DNA from: Streptomyces sp. NBC_00224
GTDB lineage: Bacteria > Actinomycetota > Actinomycetes > Streptomycetales > Streptomycetaceae
Direction of reading: 5' to 3'
DNA: 64,000 nucleotides
Assembly (NCBI RefSeq): GCF_041435195.1
Contig: NZ_CP108106.1
Span: 5,056,501 to 5,120,500 of the forward strand
This document shows positions 1-8,729 of this stretch, piece by piece (within the stretch, counting starts at the first letter, position 1; every line of letters starts with the position of its first letter). The notes beneath the pieces are model-generated. The model ran no database searches, was not told the DNA's origin, and saw only the letters and a program-made list of their open reading frames with translations. Both the position numbers and the translations under genes were made by a program.

Positions 1-89
1 CGGCCGCGGACGGGGAGCGGCTCAGTCCGGACCTGATCGACGAGGTACTCAAGGTCGAGCCCGAGGGGCGTGCGGGGAGCGGGGGCTGA
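1..89 (+). CDS. C-terminal end of an unidentified protein (cut by window edge)
   Basis: Reading from base 3 gives 28 residues, including ERLSPDLIDEVLKVEPEG, before a TGA at 87-89. The piece is acidic and looks like a normal coding tail, but it is too short to name a family. Everything upstream lies outside the window. Confidence 0.5.
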   Translation, partial: AADGERLSPDLIDEVLKVEPEGRAGSGG

Positions 90-240
90 ATCCGGCCAAC
101 CGGGCGGGCGCGCGTGACCGGGCTGCCGCTTTTCGGCCAGGCGGCCGGGGCGGGTTCGCTTGCGTGCGGGAACGCGCCGTGCCGCCTGCGTCCGGGGTCA
201 AGGCAAGTTGCGCAGCACGGCGGGACGGGTGCGCCGCTGT

Positions 241-300
241 GCCCACCCTCCCCCAAGCTCTCGACTCCGCTTGAGCAGGGGGGACCCCCATCGCCCCTAG
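241..300. repeat. Intergenic C-run/G-run repeat-like element
   Basis: The gap from 90 to 327 holds no supportable gene. This part has a run CCCTCCCCCAAGCTCTCG, then CTTGAGCAGGGGGGACCCCC, so it can fold back on itself. Elements of this style recur between genes in Streptomyces chromosomes (general knowledge). Only one copy was seen here. Confidence 0.35.
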
Positions 301-327
301 CGGCACGCATGCCCACAGCGGGGTGTT

Positions 328-386
328 AGGGGGTGCGGGGAACCCCCTGCCCCTACGTGCGGGGTGAGGGGGGGGACCCCCACCCC
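328..386 (-). terminator. Two hairpins directly after csoR
   Basis: Two inverted repeats lie end to end. AGGGGG (328-333) pairs with CCCCCT (343-348), and GGGGTG (361-366) pairs with CACCCC (381-386) with further G/C pairing inside. The second touches the csoR stop codon at 387-389. No clear T-tract is present, which is usual for high-GC actinomycete terminators. Confidence 0.5.
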
Positions 387-725
387 TTACGTGCGCAGCA
401 GGCGGGCGATTGCCTTTGTTGCCTCTTCTACCTTCGCGTCGATCTCCCCGCCCCCCTTCACCGCCGCGTCCGCCACGCAGTGGCGCAGGTGTTCCTCCAG
501 GAGCTGGAGGGCGAAGGACTGGAGGGCCTTGGTGGACGCGGAGACCTGGGTGAGTATGTCGATGCAGTAGACGTCCTCGTCCACCAGGCGCTGGAGCCCG
601 CGGATCTGGCCCTCGATGCGGCGCAGCCGCTTGAGGTGCTCGTCCTTCTGCTTGTGGTAGCCGTGCACCGTGTGCGGCTGGTCCGTGAGGACGGTGTCCG
701 GCTCGGCGGGCTCGGTGGTCGTCAT
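387..725 (-). CDS. csoR: CsoR-type copper-sensing transcriptional repressor
   Basis: The 112-residue protein is a cytoplasmic all-helical repressor of the CsoR/RcnR family (DUF156), which releases DNA when it binds Cu(I). The ligand set is present: Cys54 in DVYC, then His79 and Cys83 in EEHLRHC, the Cys-His-Cys arrangement with H-x3-C spacing known from M. tuberculosis CsoR. The start was set at the ATG at 725 because GGAGG lies just upstream; an in-frame extension to 851 would read through the operator. A perfect inverted repeat sits 32-48 bp upstream, so autoregulation is likely. No copper exporter or chaperone is visible next to it, so the regulated targets may lie elsewhere or to the left. 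S. coelicolor has an equivalent gene beside its pit genes (recalled as SCO4136). Confidence 0.9.
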   Translation of the reverse strand: MTTTEPAEPDTVLTDQPHTVHGYHKQKDEHLKRLRRIEGQIRGLQRLVDEDVYCIDILTQVSASTKALQSFALQLLEEHLRHCVADAAVKGGGEIDAKVEEATKAIARLLRT

Positions 726-756
726 CGCGTCCTCCCGTTGTGCGAAGAGGGGGTGG

Positions 757-773
757 ATACCCCTCATGGGTAT
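757..773. promoter_or_regulatory. Probable CsoR operator
   Basis: The sequence ATACCC-CTCAT-GGGTAT is a perfect 6-bp inverted repeat with a 5-nt centre. CsoR operators typically have inverted repeats with TACCC/GGGTA arms. It lies 32 bp upstream of the csoR ATG, where a bound repressor would block transcription. Confidence 0.75.
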
Positions 774-931
774 AGGGTAACGAACCCTGCGAAAGCGGGC
801 CCGGAAACGGGCCGGGGGCCCGTGCTGATCACTGTGCCTGATGGGCGACACTGAAGTACGCCGGTTAGCCGTGGCCGGATGATGCGCCTAGCATCAGCCT
901 GACCGAATCCAAAGCACCCCGAGGACCCCAC

Positions 932-1552
932 GTGCGCTTTCGTCTGACCCCCAGGGAGACGAGCTTCTACGACATGTTCTCCGCATCCGCGGACAACATC
1001 GTCACGGGCTCGAAGCTCCTCATGGAACTGCTCGGAGCGGACTCCGCGTCCCGGGCCGAGATCGCGGAGCGCATGCGGGCAGCGGAGCACGCGGGGGACG
1101 ATGCCACCCACGCGATCTTCCACCAGCTGAACTCCTCCTTCATCACGCCGTTCGACCGCGAGGACATCTACAACCTCGCCTCGTGCCTCGACGACATCAT
1201 GGACTTCATGGAGGAGGCCGTCGACCTCGTCGTCCTCTACAACGTCGAGGAACTGCCGAAGGGCGTCGAGCAGCAGATCGAGGTGCTGGCCCGGGCGGCC
1301 GAGCTGACCGCCGAGGCCATGCCGAACCTGCGGACGATGTCCAACCTCACCGAGTACTGGATCGAGGTCAACCGTCTGGAGAACCAGGCCGACCAGATCC
1401 ACCGCAAGCTGCTCGCCCATCTCTTCAACGGCAAGTACGACGCCATTGAGGTGCTCAAGCTCAAGCAGATCGTGGACGTACTCGAAGAGGCCGCCGACGC
1501 CTTCGAGCACGTGGCGAACACGGTGGAGACCATCGCCGTCAAGGAGTCCTGA
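932..1552 (+). CDS. DUF47 family phosphate-transport accessory protein (PhoU-like)
   Basis: The 206-residue protein is soluble and helical, belonging to the DUF47/PhoU-like family that is almost always coded just before a Pit transporter and is thought to regulate it. Acidic motifs such as YDMFSASADNI near the N-terminus and the repeated E/D-rich helices fit the metal-binding PhoU-like fold. It starts with GTG, with GAGGA about 8 nt upstream. The stop is 5 nt before the pit start, and an AAGGAG inside its last codons serves as the pit ribosome site, so the pair is surely one operon. The family is well recognised; the exact biochemical role is inferred. Confidence 0.92.
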   Translation: MRFRLTPRETSFYDMFSASADNIVTGSKLLMELLGADSASRAEIAERMRAAEHAGDDATHAIFHQLNSSFITPFDREDIYNLASCLDDIMDFMEEAVDLVVLYNVEELPKGVEQQIEVLARAAELTAEAMPNLRTMSNLTEYWIEVNRLENQADQIHRKLLAHLFNGKYDAIEVLKLKQIVDVLEEAADAFEHVANTVETIAVKES

Positions 1553-1557
1553 GCTTC

Positions 1558-2556
1558 GTGGACACCTTTGCACTGGTCGTGACCATCGCGGTCGCGCTCG
1601 GATTCACGTACACGAACGGGTTCCACGACTCGGCGAACGCCATCGCGACCTCCGTCTCGACGCGGGCGCTGACTCCGCGTGCGGCGCTGGCGATGGCCGC
1701 CGTCATGAACCTGGCCGGTGCCTTCCTCGGCAGTGGCGTCGCCAAGACCGTCAGTGAAGGCCTGATCGCCACCCCCGAGGGCAACAAGGGGATGGGGATC
1801 CTGTTCGCCGCGCTGGTCGGGGCGATCATCTGGAACCTGGTGACCTGGTACTTCGGGCTGCCGTCCTCGTCCTCGCACGCCCTGTTCGGCGGCATGGTCG
1901 GCGCGGCGCTCGCGGGTGGCACGACGGTCCACTGGAACGGCGTGCTCGACAAGGTCGTCATCCCGATGTTCATCTCGCCGGTGGTCGGCCTCGTCGTCGG
2001 CTATCTGGTGATGTGCGCGATCCTGTGGATGTTCCGCAAGGCCAACCCGCACAAGGCGAAGCGCGGCTTCCGTATCGCCCAGACCGTGTCGGCGGCCGGC
2101 ATGGCGCTCGGCCACGGCCTCCAGGACGCGCAGAAGACGATGGGCATCGTGGTGATGGCCCTGGTCATCGCCGATGTGCAGTCCGCGGGCGACGAGATTC
2201 CGATCTGGGTGAAGATCGCGTGCGCGGCGATGCTGTCGCTCGGTACGTACGCGGGTGGGTGGCGCATCATGCGTACGCTCGGGCGCAAGATCATCGAGCT
2301 GGATCCGCCGCAGGGGTTCGCGGCGGAGACGACCGGGGCGTCGATCATGTTCGGGTCGGCGTTCCTGTTCCACGCGCCGATCTCCACGACGCATGTGATC
2401 ACTTCGGCGATCATGGGTGTGGGGGCGACCAAGCGGGTCAACGCGGTGCGGTGGGGTGTCGCGAAGAACATCATCTTGGGGTGGTTCATCACGATGCCGG
2501 CGGCTGCGCTCGTCGCGGCGGGCAGCTATTTCGTGGTGCGGATCTTCTTCGGCTGA
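1558..2556 (+). CDS. pit: Low-affinity inorganic phosphate transporter, Pit family
   Basis: The 332-residue membrane protein has about nine to ten hydrophobic segments and the duplicated Pit signature: GFHDSANAIATSV near residue 25 and HAPISTTHVITSAIMGVG near residue 275. Pit proteins carry metal-phosphate complexes into the cell in symport with protons. GTG start. It forms an operon with the DUF47 gene and is convergent with pstB, so low- and high-affinity phosphate uptake lie side by side. No PHO box was found in front of this pair, consistent with a housekeeping system. Confidence 0.95.
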   Translation: MDTFALVVTIAVALGFTYTNGFHDSANAIATSVSTRALTPRAALAMAAVMNLAGAFLGSGVAKTVSEGLIATPEGNKGMGILFAALVGAIIWNLVTWYFGLPSSSSHALFGGMVGAALAGGTTVHWNGVLDKVVIPMFISPVVGLVVGYLVMCAILWMFRKANPHKAKRGFRIAQTVSAAGMALGHGLQDAQKTMGIVVMALVIADVQSAGDEIPIWVKIACAAMLSLGTYAGGWRIMRTLGRKIIELDPPQGFAAETTGASIMFGSAFLFHAPISTTHVITSAIMGVGATKRVNAVRWGVAKNIILGWFITMPAAALVAAGSYFVVRIFFG

Positions 2557-2601
2557 GCCGTTCTGTGGGGGTTTGGGGCTTTGGCCCCGGGCCCCCTTTT
2601 T

Positions 2602-2650
2602 TTGTCTGCGGGCCGGTGGGGGCTGGTCGCGCAGTTCCCCGCGCCCCTAG
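2602..2650 (-). repeat. Dispersed intergenic repeat, copy 1 (reverse)
   Basis: This is the reverse form of the family core GGGCGCGGGGAACTGCGCG, followed by ACCAGCC and a GCCCGCAGACAAA-type tail. Eight copies occur in this window, all between genes. Here it lies between the convergent pit and pstB genes. Confidence 0.85.
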
Positions 2651-2755
2651 GCAGACCGGGCGACCCCATGTGGAAGCGCGGCCCAGGCCCTCCGCGCCCA
2701 ACGGCGCCCCGGCACGTAACTCGCGCGCCCCAACGGCGTCCCCGGCACGTAAAAC

Positions 2756-2787
2756 GGGCCCGCCCCCTGACACCAGGGGGCGGGCCC
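2756..2787. terminator. Bidirectional terminator between pit and pstB
   Basis: A perfect 14-bp stem (GGGCCCGCCCCCTG and its complement) with the 4-nt loop ACAC lies between the convergent pit and pstB genes. AAAA precedes it and CTTCGTCTT follows, so it can stop transcription from both sides. Confidence 0.85.
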
Positions 2788-2835
2788 TTCGTCTTGCGGT
2801 GGCACCGCCATGCAGCACCGCAGACGGCTGGGGGT

Positions 2836-3612
2836 CTATCCGAAGCGGCCCGAGATGTAGTCCTCGGTCGCCTGGACGGACGGGTTGGAGAAGATCCGCG
2901 CGGTCTCGTCGATCTCGACGAGTCGGCCGGGCTGGCCGACGGCCGCCAGGTTGAAGAAGGCCGTACGGTCCGAGACGCGCGCCGCCTGCTGCATGTTGTG
3001 CGTCACGATGACGATCGTGAAGCGCTCCTTCAGCTCGCCGATCAGGTCCTCGATGGCGAGGGTGGAGATCGGGTCGAGCGCGGAGCACGGCTCGTCCATC
3101 AGGAGGACGTCCGGCTCGACCGCGATCGCGCGGGCTATGCACAGACGCTGCTGCTGGCCGCCGGACAGGCCCGAGCCGGGCTTGTTGAGGCGGTCCTTGA
3201 CCTCGTTCCAAAGGTTCGCGCCCTTGAGGGACTTCTCGACGACGTCCGCCAGCTGGTTCTTCTTGTACGAGCCGTTCAGCCGCAGCCCGGCCGCCACGTT
3301 GTCGAAGATCGACATGGTGGGGAACGGGTTCGGGCGCTGGAAGACCATGCCCACCGTACGGCGCACGGCGACCGGGTCGACGTCCTTGCCGTACAGGTTC
3401 TCGTCGTCCAGGAGCACCTTGCCCTCGACGCGGCCACCGGGGGTGACCTCGTGCATCCGGTTCAGGGTGCGCAGGAACGTGGACTTGCCGCAGCCGGACG
3501 GGCCGATGAAGGCGGTCACGGAGCGGGGCTCCACGGTCATCGAGATGTCCTCGATCGCCTTGTGGGAGCCGTAGTACGCGGTCAGGCCGCTGACGTCGAT
3601 TCGCTTGGCCAT
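2836..3612 (-). CDS. pstB: Phosphate ABC transporter ATP-binding protein PstB
   Basis: The 258-residue ATPase drives high-affinity phosphate import through PstC/PstA. All ABC motifs are present: Walker [10 protein letters not shown] (37-45), signature LSGGQQQR (149-156), Walker B LLMDEP (170-175) and the H-loop His205. The ATG at 3612 (MAKRID) was chosen because it gives the usual family length; a GTG three codons upstream (3621) is also possible, with a weak AGAAG before it. It is the last gene of pstSCAB and ends at the shared terminator with pit. A 55-bp gap separates it from pstA. Confidence 0.96.
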   Translation of the reverse strand: MAKRIDVSGLTAYYGSHKAIEDISMTVEPRSVTAFIGPSGCGKSTFLRTLNRMHEVTPGGRVEGKVLLDDENLYGKDVDPVAVRRTVGMVFQRPNPFPTMSIFDNVAAGLRLNGSYKKNQLADVVEKSLKGANLWNEVKDRLNKPGSGLSGGQQQRLCIARAIAVEPDVLLMDEPCSALDPISTLAIEDLIGELKERFTIVIVTHNMQQAARVSDRTAFFNLAAVGQPGRLVEIDETARIFSNPSVQATEDYISGRFG

Positions 3613-3667
3613 GGGGATCACTGCTTCTTTCGAGCGTGCGAGAGAAAGGGTCGCTGAGATGGCCGCG

Positions 3668-4744
3668 TCAGCGACCGGTCTTGGGGGCCTTCCAGCGGGC
3701 GATGCCGCGGGCCACCAGATTGAGGATCATGACGAAGGCGATCAGCACCAGGGCCGCGGCCCAGCCGCGGTCGTACGACGCGTCGCTGCCGACCCGGTAC
3801 TGCTCCCAGATGTAGAAGGGGAGCGAGGACTGGGCGCCGTCGAAGGGGTTGGTGTTGATCAGCTGGCTGCCGAAGACGAGCAGCATGATCGGGGCGGTCT
3901 CACCGGCGATACGGGCGATGGCGAGCATGACGCCCGTGGTGATGCCGCCGATCGCGGTCGGCAGGACCACCTTCAGGATCGTGCGCCACTTCGGCACGCC
4001 GAGGGCGAGGGAGGCCTCGCGCAGCTCGTTGGGGACGAGCTTGAGCATCTCCTCGGTGGAGCGGACCACGACCGGCATCATCAGGATCGACAGCGCCAGC
4101 GAGCCCATGAAGCCGGACGGCTTGAGCTCGAACATCAGCATCAGGGTCAGGATGAACAGGCCCGCGACGATCGACGGGATGCCCGTCATGACGTCGACGA
4201 AGAAGGTCACGGCCTTGGCGAGCGCGCCCTTGCCGTACTCCACCAGGTAGACCGCGGTCAGCAGGCCGAGCGGGGCGGAGATCAGGGTGGCGATGCCGAC
4301 CTGCTCCAGGGTGCCGATCAGCGCGTGGTAGACGCCGCCGCCGGGCTCGAAGCCGGTGACCCCGTTCATCGAGTGCGAGAGGAAGTCCCCGTTCAGGGCC
4401 TTGCTGCCGCGCTTGATCGTCGTCCACAGCAGGGAGATGAGCGGGACCAGGGCGAGGATGAAGCACACCCAGACGAGGCTGGTGGCGACGCGGTCCTTGG
4501 CCTGGCGCTTGTTCTCGACGACCGAGGTGGCCACGTACGAGATGAGGACGAACAGGATCGCGGACAGCAGGCCCCACTGGACCTTGCTGTGGAGGTCCGC
4601 GACGAGGCCGATGCCGCAGCCGAGCGCGAGGCCGGCGGCGCCGAAGGCGGCCCCGGCCCAGCGGGGCAGGCCCCGGCGGCTCAGGCTGCCCTTGCGCGGC
4701 GCGGACGGGGCGGGGCGGGTGTCCTGGACTGTTGCGTTCGACAT
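3668..4744 (-). CDS. pstA: Phosphate ABC transporter permease PstA
   Basis: The 358-residue inner-membrane permease has about six to eight hydrophobic segments and the typical permease EAA loop, seen here as [15 protein letters not shown]. It has a long, Arg-rich cytoplasmic N-terminus of roughly 30 residues before the first membrane span, longer than in E. coli PstA. Its ATG overlaps the pstC stop (TGATG, 1 nt shared), showing translational coupling. With PstC it forms the channel for phosphate delivered by PstS. Confidence 0.95.
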   Translation of the reverse strand: MSNATVQDTRPAPSAPRKGSLSRRGLPRWAGAAFGAAGLALGCGIGLVADLHSKVQWGLLSAILFVLISYVATSVVENKRQAKDRVATSLVWVCFILALVPLISLLWTTIKRGSKALNGDFLSHSMNGVTGFEPGGGVYHALIGTLEQVGIATLISAPLGLLTAVYLVEYGKGALAKAVTFFVDVMTGIPSIVAGLFILTLMLMFELKPSGFMGSLALSILMMPVVVRSTEEMLKLVPNELREASLALGVPKWRTILKVVLPTAIGGITTGVMLAIARIAGETAPIMLLVFGSQLINTNPFDGAQSSLPFYIWEQYRVGSDASYDRGWAAALVLIAFVMILNLVARGIARWKAPKTGR

Positions 4745-5739
4745 CAGGCGTTCGCCCCCGAGTACTCCTTGCGGCGCGCGATGATCAGGCGGGCCGCGCC
4801 GTTGACCAGCAGGGTGAGGACGAAGAGCACCAGGCCGGAGGCGATCAGGGCGTCCCGGCCGAGCTGGTTGGCCTCGTCGAACTTCGCCGCGATGTTCTGG
4901 GCGAAGGTGCCGCCACCCGGGTTGAGGAGGTGGAGGGAGATCAGATAGCTGGGGGAGAGGACCGTGGCGACGGCCATCGTCTCGCCGAGCGCGCGCCCGA
5001 GGCCGAGCATCGAGGCGGAGATGATGCCGGAGCGGCCGAAGGGCAGCACCGACAGCCGGATGACCTCCCAGCGGGTGGCGCCCAGCGCCAGCGCGGCTTC
5101 CTCGTTCATCCGCGGGACCTGGAGGAAGACTTCGCGGCTCACGCTGGTCACGATCGGCAGGATCATGATCGCGAGCAGGATGCCGACGGTGAAGAGCGAG
5201 CGGGCGACGCCGACCTCGGTCTTCTCGAAGACGTACGTCCAGCCCAGGTACTCGTCGAGCCAGGAGTTCAGGCCTTCGAGGTAGGGCACGAGGACGAGGG
5301 CGCCCCAGATGCCGTAGATGATCGACGGGACCGCGGCGAGCAGGTCGACGACGTAGGCGAGGGGTGCGGCCAGCTTGCGCGGCGCGTAGTGCGAGATGAA
5401 CAGCGCGATGCCGACAGCGATCGGAACCGCGATGACCATCGCGATGATCGAGCTGACGACCGTGCCGAAGAGCAGGACGGCGATGCCGAAGACCGGCTTC
5501 TGCGCGGCGGGGTCCCAGTCGAAGGTGGTGAGGAAGTTGCCCTCGTCCTTCGAGATGGCCATGCCGGCGCGGACGCTCAGGAAGACGGCGATCGACGCCA
5601 TCAGGACGAGCAGGAGGATGCCGGATCCCCGGGAGAGGCCGAGGAAGACCTTGTCGCCCGCGCGGCCGGTGGACTTACGGCGCAGGGCGGGTTCCGGAGC
5701 CGCCGGTGGCGGCGGGGGGTTCGTGGTTATGGAAGCCAT
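4744..5739 (-). CDS. pstC: Phosphate ABC transporter permease PstC
   Basis: The 331-residue permease has six or more membrane spans and the EAA-type loop NEEAALALGATRWEV, which contacts PstB. The ATG at 5739 (MASITT) was preferred to an in-frame upstream start because GGAAAG lies just before it. It is separated from pstS by 144 nt containing two strong hairpins, then runs directly into pstA. The product acts in the membrane as the partner of PstA. Confidence 0.95.
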   Translation of the reverse strand: MASITTNPPPPPAAPEPALRRKSTGRAGDKVFLGLSRGSGILLLVLMASIAVFLSVRAGMAISKDEGNFLTTFDWDPAAQKPVFGIAVLLFGTVVSSIIAMVIAVPIAVGIALFISHYAPRKLAAPLAYVVDLLAAVPSIIYGIWGALVLVPYLEGLNSWLDEYLGWTYVFEKTEVGVARSLFTVGILLAIMILPIVTSVSREVFLQVPRMNEEAALALGATRWEVIRLSVLPFGRSGIISASMLGLGRALGETMAVATVLSPSYLISLHLLNPGGGTFAQNIAAKFDEANQLGRDALIASGLVLFVLTLLVNGAARLIIARRKEYSGANA

Positions 5740-5802
5740 TGATCTTTCCGGTCTGTGGGCGGGGACGGCAGGTGTCCCCTGGCGGCGGTGCACCGGATGG
5801 TG

Positions 5803-5867
5803 GGGGCGGGGGCCGGATCGGGACCCCCGCCCCGGAGGCCTCCGGACGACCGGTTCAGCGGTCGTCC
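5803..5867 (-). promoter_or_regulatory. Two tandem RNA hairpins between pstS and pstC
   Basis: GGGGCGGGGG (5803-5812) pairs with CCCCCGCCCC (5824-5833), and GGACGACCG (5844-5852) pairs with CGGTCGTCC (5859-5867). They sit just after the pstS stop inside the operon. They may act as a partial terminator or a 3' stabiliser giving more PstS than permease, as expected for a binding protein. No T-tract is present. Confidence 0.65.
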
Positions 5868-5883
5868 GTCGGCCCGACAGGTG

Positions 5884-7023
5884 TTACTGGAGACCGGCGA
5901 CGGTCTCGCGGACCTTGGCGTTGATCTCGGCCGGGATCGGCGCGTAGCCGGCGTCCGACAGGATCTTCTGGCCCTCGTCACCGGCGGTGTAGGTCAGGAA
6001 GGACTTGACCGTGCCGAGGGTGTCGGCCTTGTTGCCCTTGTCGCAGGCGATCTCGTACGTGACGAGGACGAGCGGGTAGGCGCCGTCGGCCTTGGTGGTG
6101 TAGTCCAGGCCCAGGGCCAGGTCCTTGCCGGTGCCCTTGATCTTGGCGGCGGCGATCGCCTTGGAGGCGTTCTCCGGGGTGGCCTTGACCGGGGCGGCGG
6201 CGCCCGTGTTGAGGTCCACGGTCTTGATGGACTGCGCGGTGGCGTACGAGAGCTCGAAGTAGCCGATCGCGCCGTCCGTCTGCTTGACCTGCGCGGCGAC
6301 GTCGGAGGAGCCGGCGGCGGCCTGGCCACCCGGGGCCGGCCACTTCTTCTCGGCCGGGTACGGCCAGTCGGCCTTGGCGGTGGCGCCGAGGTACTTGCCG
6401 AGGTTCTGGGTGGTGCCGGAGTCCTGCGAGCGGTGGAAGGCCTGGATCGCCTTGTCCGGGAGCTTGGCGGACGGGTTCAGCTTGGCGATCGCCTCGTCGT
6501 TCCAGTTCTTGATCTTGCTGTTGAAGATCTTGGCGACGGTCGGGGCGTCCAGGACCAGGCTGTCGACACCCTCAAGGTGGAAGCCGACCGCGATCGGGCC
6601 GCCGACCATCGGGAGGTTGATGCCCTGGCCGCCGGTGCAGACCTTCTTGGAGTTGGCGACCTCCTCCGGCTTCAGCGCGGAGTCGGAGCCGGCGAAGCCG
6701 ACCTGGGACTGGTTGAAGGCGATGATGCCCTCGCCGGACGAGGAGCCCTTGTAGTTGATCTCCACACCCTTGCAGGCCGCCATGTAGTTCTTGACCCACA
6801 GGTCCATGGCGTTCTTCTGCGCGGAGGAGCCGGAGGCCAGCAGCTGGCCCTTGGCGCCGTCGCACTTGATGTTCGACGCGGCGCTCGTCTTGCCGGTGCC
6901 GCCGGTGGAGCCGGAACTCTTGTCGTTGTCGTCGCTGCCGCACGCCGTGAGGGCCAGGGCGCTGGACACGGCGATGACGCCGAGAGCGGTGGCGCGGAGC
7001 CGGTTCTTGCGCTGAAGCTTCAC
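5884..7023 (-). CDS. pstS: Phosphate-binding lipoprotein PstS
   Basis: The 379-residue protein has a signal peptide with the lipobox LTAC, so Cys28 would be lipidated and the protein anchored outside the membrane. A Gly/Ser/Lys linker follows, then the PstS fold with phosphate-loop motifs such as LLASGSSAQ and the SGTTQNL-type loop. GTG start. It is the first gene of pstSCAB, and a PHO box lies about 140 bp upstream, so PhoR-PhoP induction under phosphate starvation is expected. Streptomyces PstS accumulates strongly at the cell surface (family knowledge). Confidence 0.97.
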   Translation of the reverse strand: MKLQRKNRLRATALGVIAVSSALALTACGSDDNDKSSGSTGGTGKTSAASNIKCDGAKGQLLASGSSAQKNAMDLWVKNYMAACKGVEINYKGSSSGEGIIAFNQSQVGFAGSDSALKPEEVANSKKVCTGGQGINLPMVGGPIAVGFHLEGVDSLVLDAPTVAKIFNSKIKNWNDEAIAKLNPSAKLPDKAIQAFHRSQDSGTTQNLGKYLGATAKADWPYPAEKKWPAPGGQAAAGSSDVAAQVKQTDGAIGYFELSYATAQSIKTVDLNTGAAAPVKATPENASKAIAAAKIKGTGKDLALGLDYTTKADGAYPLVLVTYEIACDKGNKADTLGTVKSFLTYTAGDEGQKILSDAGYAPIPAEINAKVRETVAGLQ

Positions 7024-7160
7024 TTTCGGGTGTTCCTTCCAGAAGCCGCCGGTGTCCGTTCGTTGTACGGCGGCGTGCGAAGAGATGTCCGGTCGGGCGG
7101 GTCACCCCGCACCGTGTAAGGCCGAAATTAGGCAGAACAGGTGAAGCCGCCGACGGAGGA

Positions 7161-7180
7161 GAGTGAACGGAAGGTGAACC
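7161..7180 (-). promoter_or_regulatory. PHO box of the pst operon
   Basis: On the minus strand it reads GGTTCACCTTCCGTTCACTC: two 11-nt units each beginning with GTTCAC. This fits the PhoP direct-repeat consensus of Streptomyces. It lies between the Nudix gene and pstS, about 140 bp before the pstS GTG. Confidence 0.88.
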
Positions 7181-7290
7181 GTGTCGGACAGTGCGGTGCC
7201 GACCGTTACCGGTTCGTGTTCAGCGGGCCGCGCGGGTGAACGGCACGCCGCCGGAGGGCGTCCCCGGGGTGGCGCGGGCCCGCCTTCCCC

Positions 7291-7713
7291 TCAGGCCCCG
7301 TGCAGTACGTCCAGCAGGGCGTCGAGCAGCTGCCGGTCGCGGGGCTGGGTGAGCCGGTGGCGGGCGGCCGGCGGGGCCAGCCACAGCACCCGGTCGACCT
7401 CGTCGCCGGGTACGAAACGCCCCTCGGCGGCCTCGGCGGCCCAGTAGTCGACCACCTTGGGGCGGCCCTGCGCGTCGACGTAGTACGCGGTGGGCAGCCG
7501 GGCACCTGGCACACAGGCGTGTCCAGTCTCCTCCCGGACCTCCCGGACCGCCCCCGCGAGCGGCTCCTCGTCCGGCTTGAGCTTGCCCTTCGGGTGCGAC
7601 CAGTCGTCGTACTTCGGCCGATGGACCAGGCAGATCTCCAGGCCGCGGTCGCCCCAGGTGGAGCGCCGCCACAGGACGCAGCCCGCCGCCGGTACCCGCC
7701 CCTCCCGGTTCAC
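7291..7713 (-). CDS. Nudix hydrolase (MutT1-like catalytic domain)
   Basis: The 140-residue protein has a perfect Nudix box: Gly43, Glu49, then REVREETG at 57-64. The segment VHRPKYDDWSHPKGK resembles the N-terminal half of mycobacterial MutT1, which is also coded next to ppk, but the C-terminal histidine-phosphatase half is absent. Possible substrates are dinucleoside polyphosphates, 8-oxo-(d)GTP or other diphosphates; the sequence cannot decide. GTG start, overlapping the CHAD gene stop by 4 nt (GTGA), so it is translationally coupled and last in the ppk operon. Confidence 0.88.
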   Translation of the reverse strand: MNREGRVPAAGCVLWRRSTWGDRGLEICLVHRPKYDDWSHPKGKLKPDEEPLAGAVREVREETGHACVPGARLPTAYYVDAQGRPKVVDYWAAEAAEGRFVPGDEVDRVLWLAPPAARHRLTQPRDRQLLDALLDVLHGA

Positions 7714-8729
7714 GGCGCGGTCATCGTCGGCGCGGTCACCTGCACGGTCACCGCCGCCATCGGCTGCCAGATCCGCTGGAAGGCGAACCGGGCCGCCTCC
7801 ACCTCGTGGCGCTGATCGGCGTGGAGCACCCCGAGGGCGTACGCCGTCGCCGGGGCGATCCTCGGGGTGCGGGCGGCGGCCGCGGCGGCGGCGGCCGCCT
7901 CCGAGGCGTCCCGGTGCCGGTCGAGCGCCCGCCCGGCCCGCAGCAGCCGGTCGTCGTCCTCGTGCGGCAGACCGGTGCGCAGCACCTCCTGGGCGTACCG
8001 GTGCAGCCGCAGCAGCAGCCGCACCTGGTGCCAGGGGGCGTCCTGCGCCTCGCCGGGCTGGGCCAGGGCCTCCGCGTTGTACGGATGGGCCGCGCGGGCC
8101 AGCGGCAGCGCGGCCACCGCCTGGGCGAGCCGCTGCTCGGCGAGTTGGGCGGACGGCGGCAGCACCTCCACCGCGTACGCGGCCGCCGAGCTGGACAGCG
8201 GCACCTCACTGGCGAGCAGAGCCACCGCGTCGGCCACCGCGTGGAACCGGGAGGAGCCCAGCGCCTGCAGGGCCGCCGAGTGCGCCCGGGTGCGGGCCAG
8301 CGTCAGCTGGCGGTCGAGGAGCGCGCCCGCCCGTGCCGCGCCCACCGCCAGCGCCCCGGCCGCCGACTCACCGCGCGGCGCGGGCACCTGTGGGCTGCCG
8401 GAGAGCCGCTGGAGGCCGTCGAGCAGCCGGGCGAGCCGGGCCGCGCAGGAGTGCTCCCCGGCCAACGTGGCCGAGAGCCAGGCCAGTTCCGTACGCAGCG
8501 GTTCGGCCCAGGACGGGTCGAGCAGCGGGCGGAAGGTGTGCAGCGTGCCGCTGATGCGGCGGGCGGCGCGCCGCAGCGCCCGCGCGGCCTCCTCGGTGGC
8601 GTCGTTGTCGGGCCCCGCCTCGCGGTGGAGGCGGAGGCTGCGCAGGAATTCCCCCGCCTGCGCGTGGAGATACGGGGACAGGACGTCCCCCGCGGTCTCC
8701 GGTCCCGGGGTTTTCTCATGGCGTAGCAC
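7710..8729 (-). CDS. CHAD-domain protein, predicted polyphosphate-associated
   Basis: The 339-residue helical, Arg-rich protein matches the CHAD family, with Arg-rich helices such as [24 protein letters not shown] domains bind inorganic polyphosphate through conserved His/Arg/Lys and are often coded by polyphosphate genes (family knowledge). The GTG start lies inside the last codons of ppk (14-nt overlap), and the gene overlaps the Nudix start by 4 nt. The context argues for a role in polyphosphate granules or in guiding the neighbouring enzymes. No VTC or CYTH domain is fused. Confidence 0.85.
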   Translation of the reverse strand: MLRHEKTPGPETAGDVLSPYLHAQAGEFLRSLRLHREAGPDNDATEEAARALRRAARRISGTLHTFRPLLDPSWAEPLRTELAWLSATLAGEHSCAARLARLLDGLQRLSGSPQVPAPRGESAAGALAVGAARAGALLDRQLTLARTRAHSAALQALGSSRFHAVADAVALLASEVPLSSSAAAYAVEVLPPSAQLAEQRLAQAVAALPLARAAHPYNAEALAQPGEAQDAPWHQVRLLLRLHRYAQEVLRTGLPHEDDDRLLRAGRALDRHRDASEAAAAAAAAARTPRIAPATAYALGVLHADQRHEVEAARFAFQRIWQPMAAVTVQVTAPTMTAP

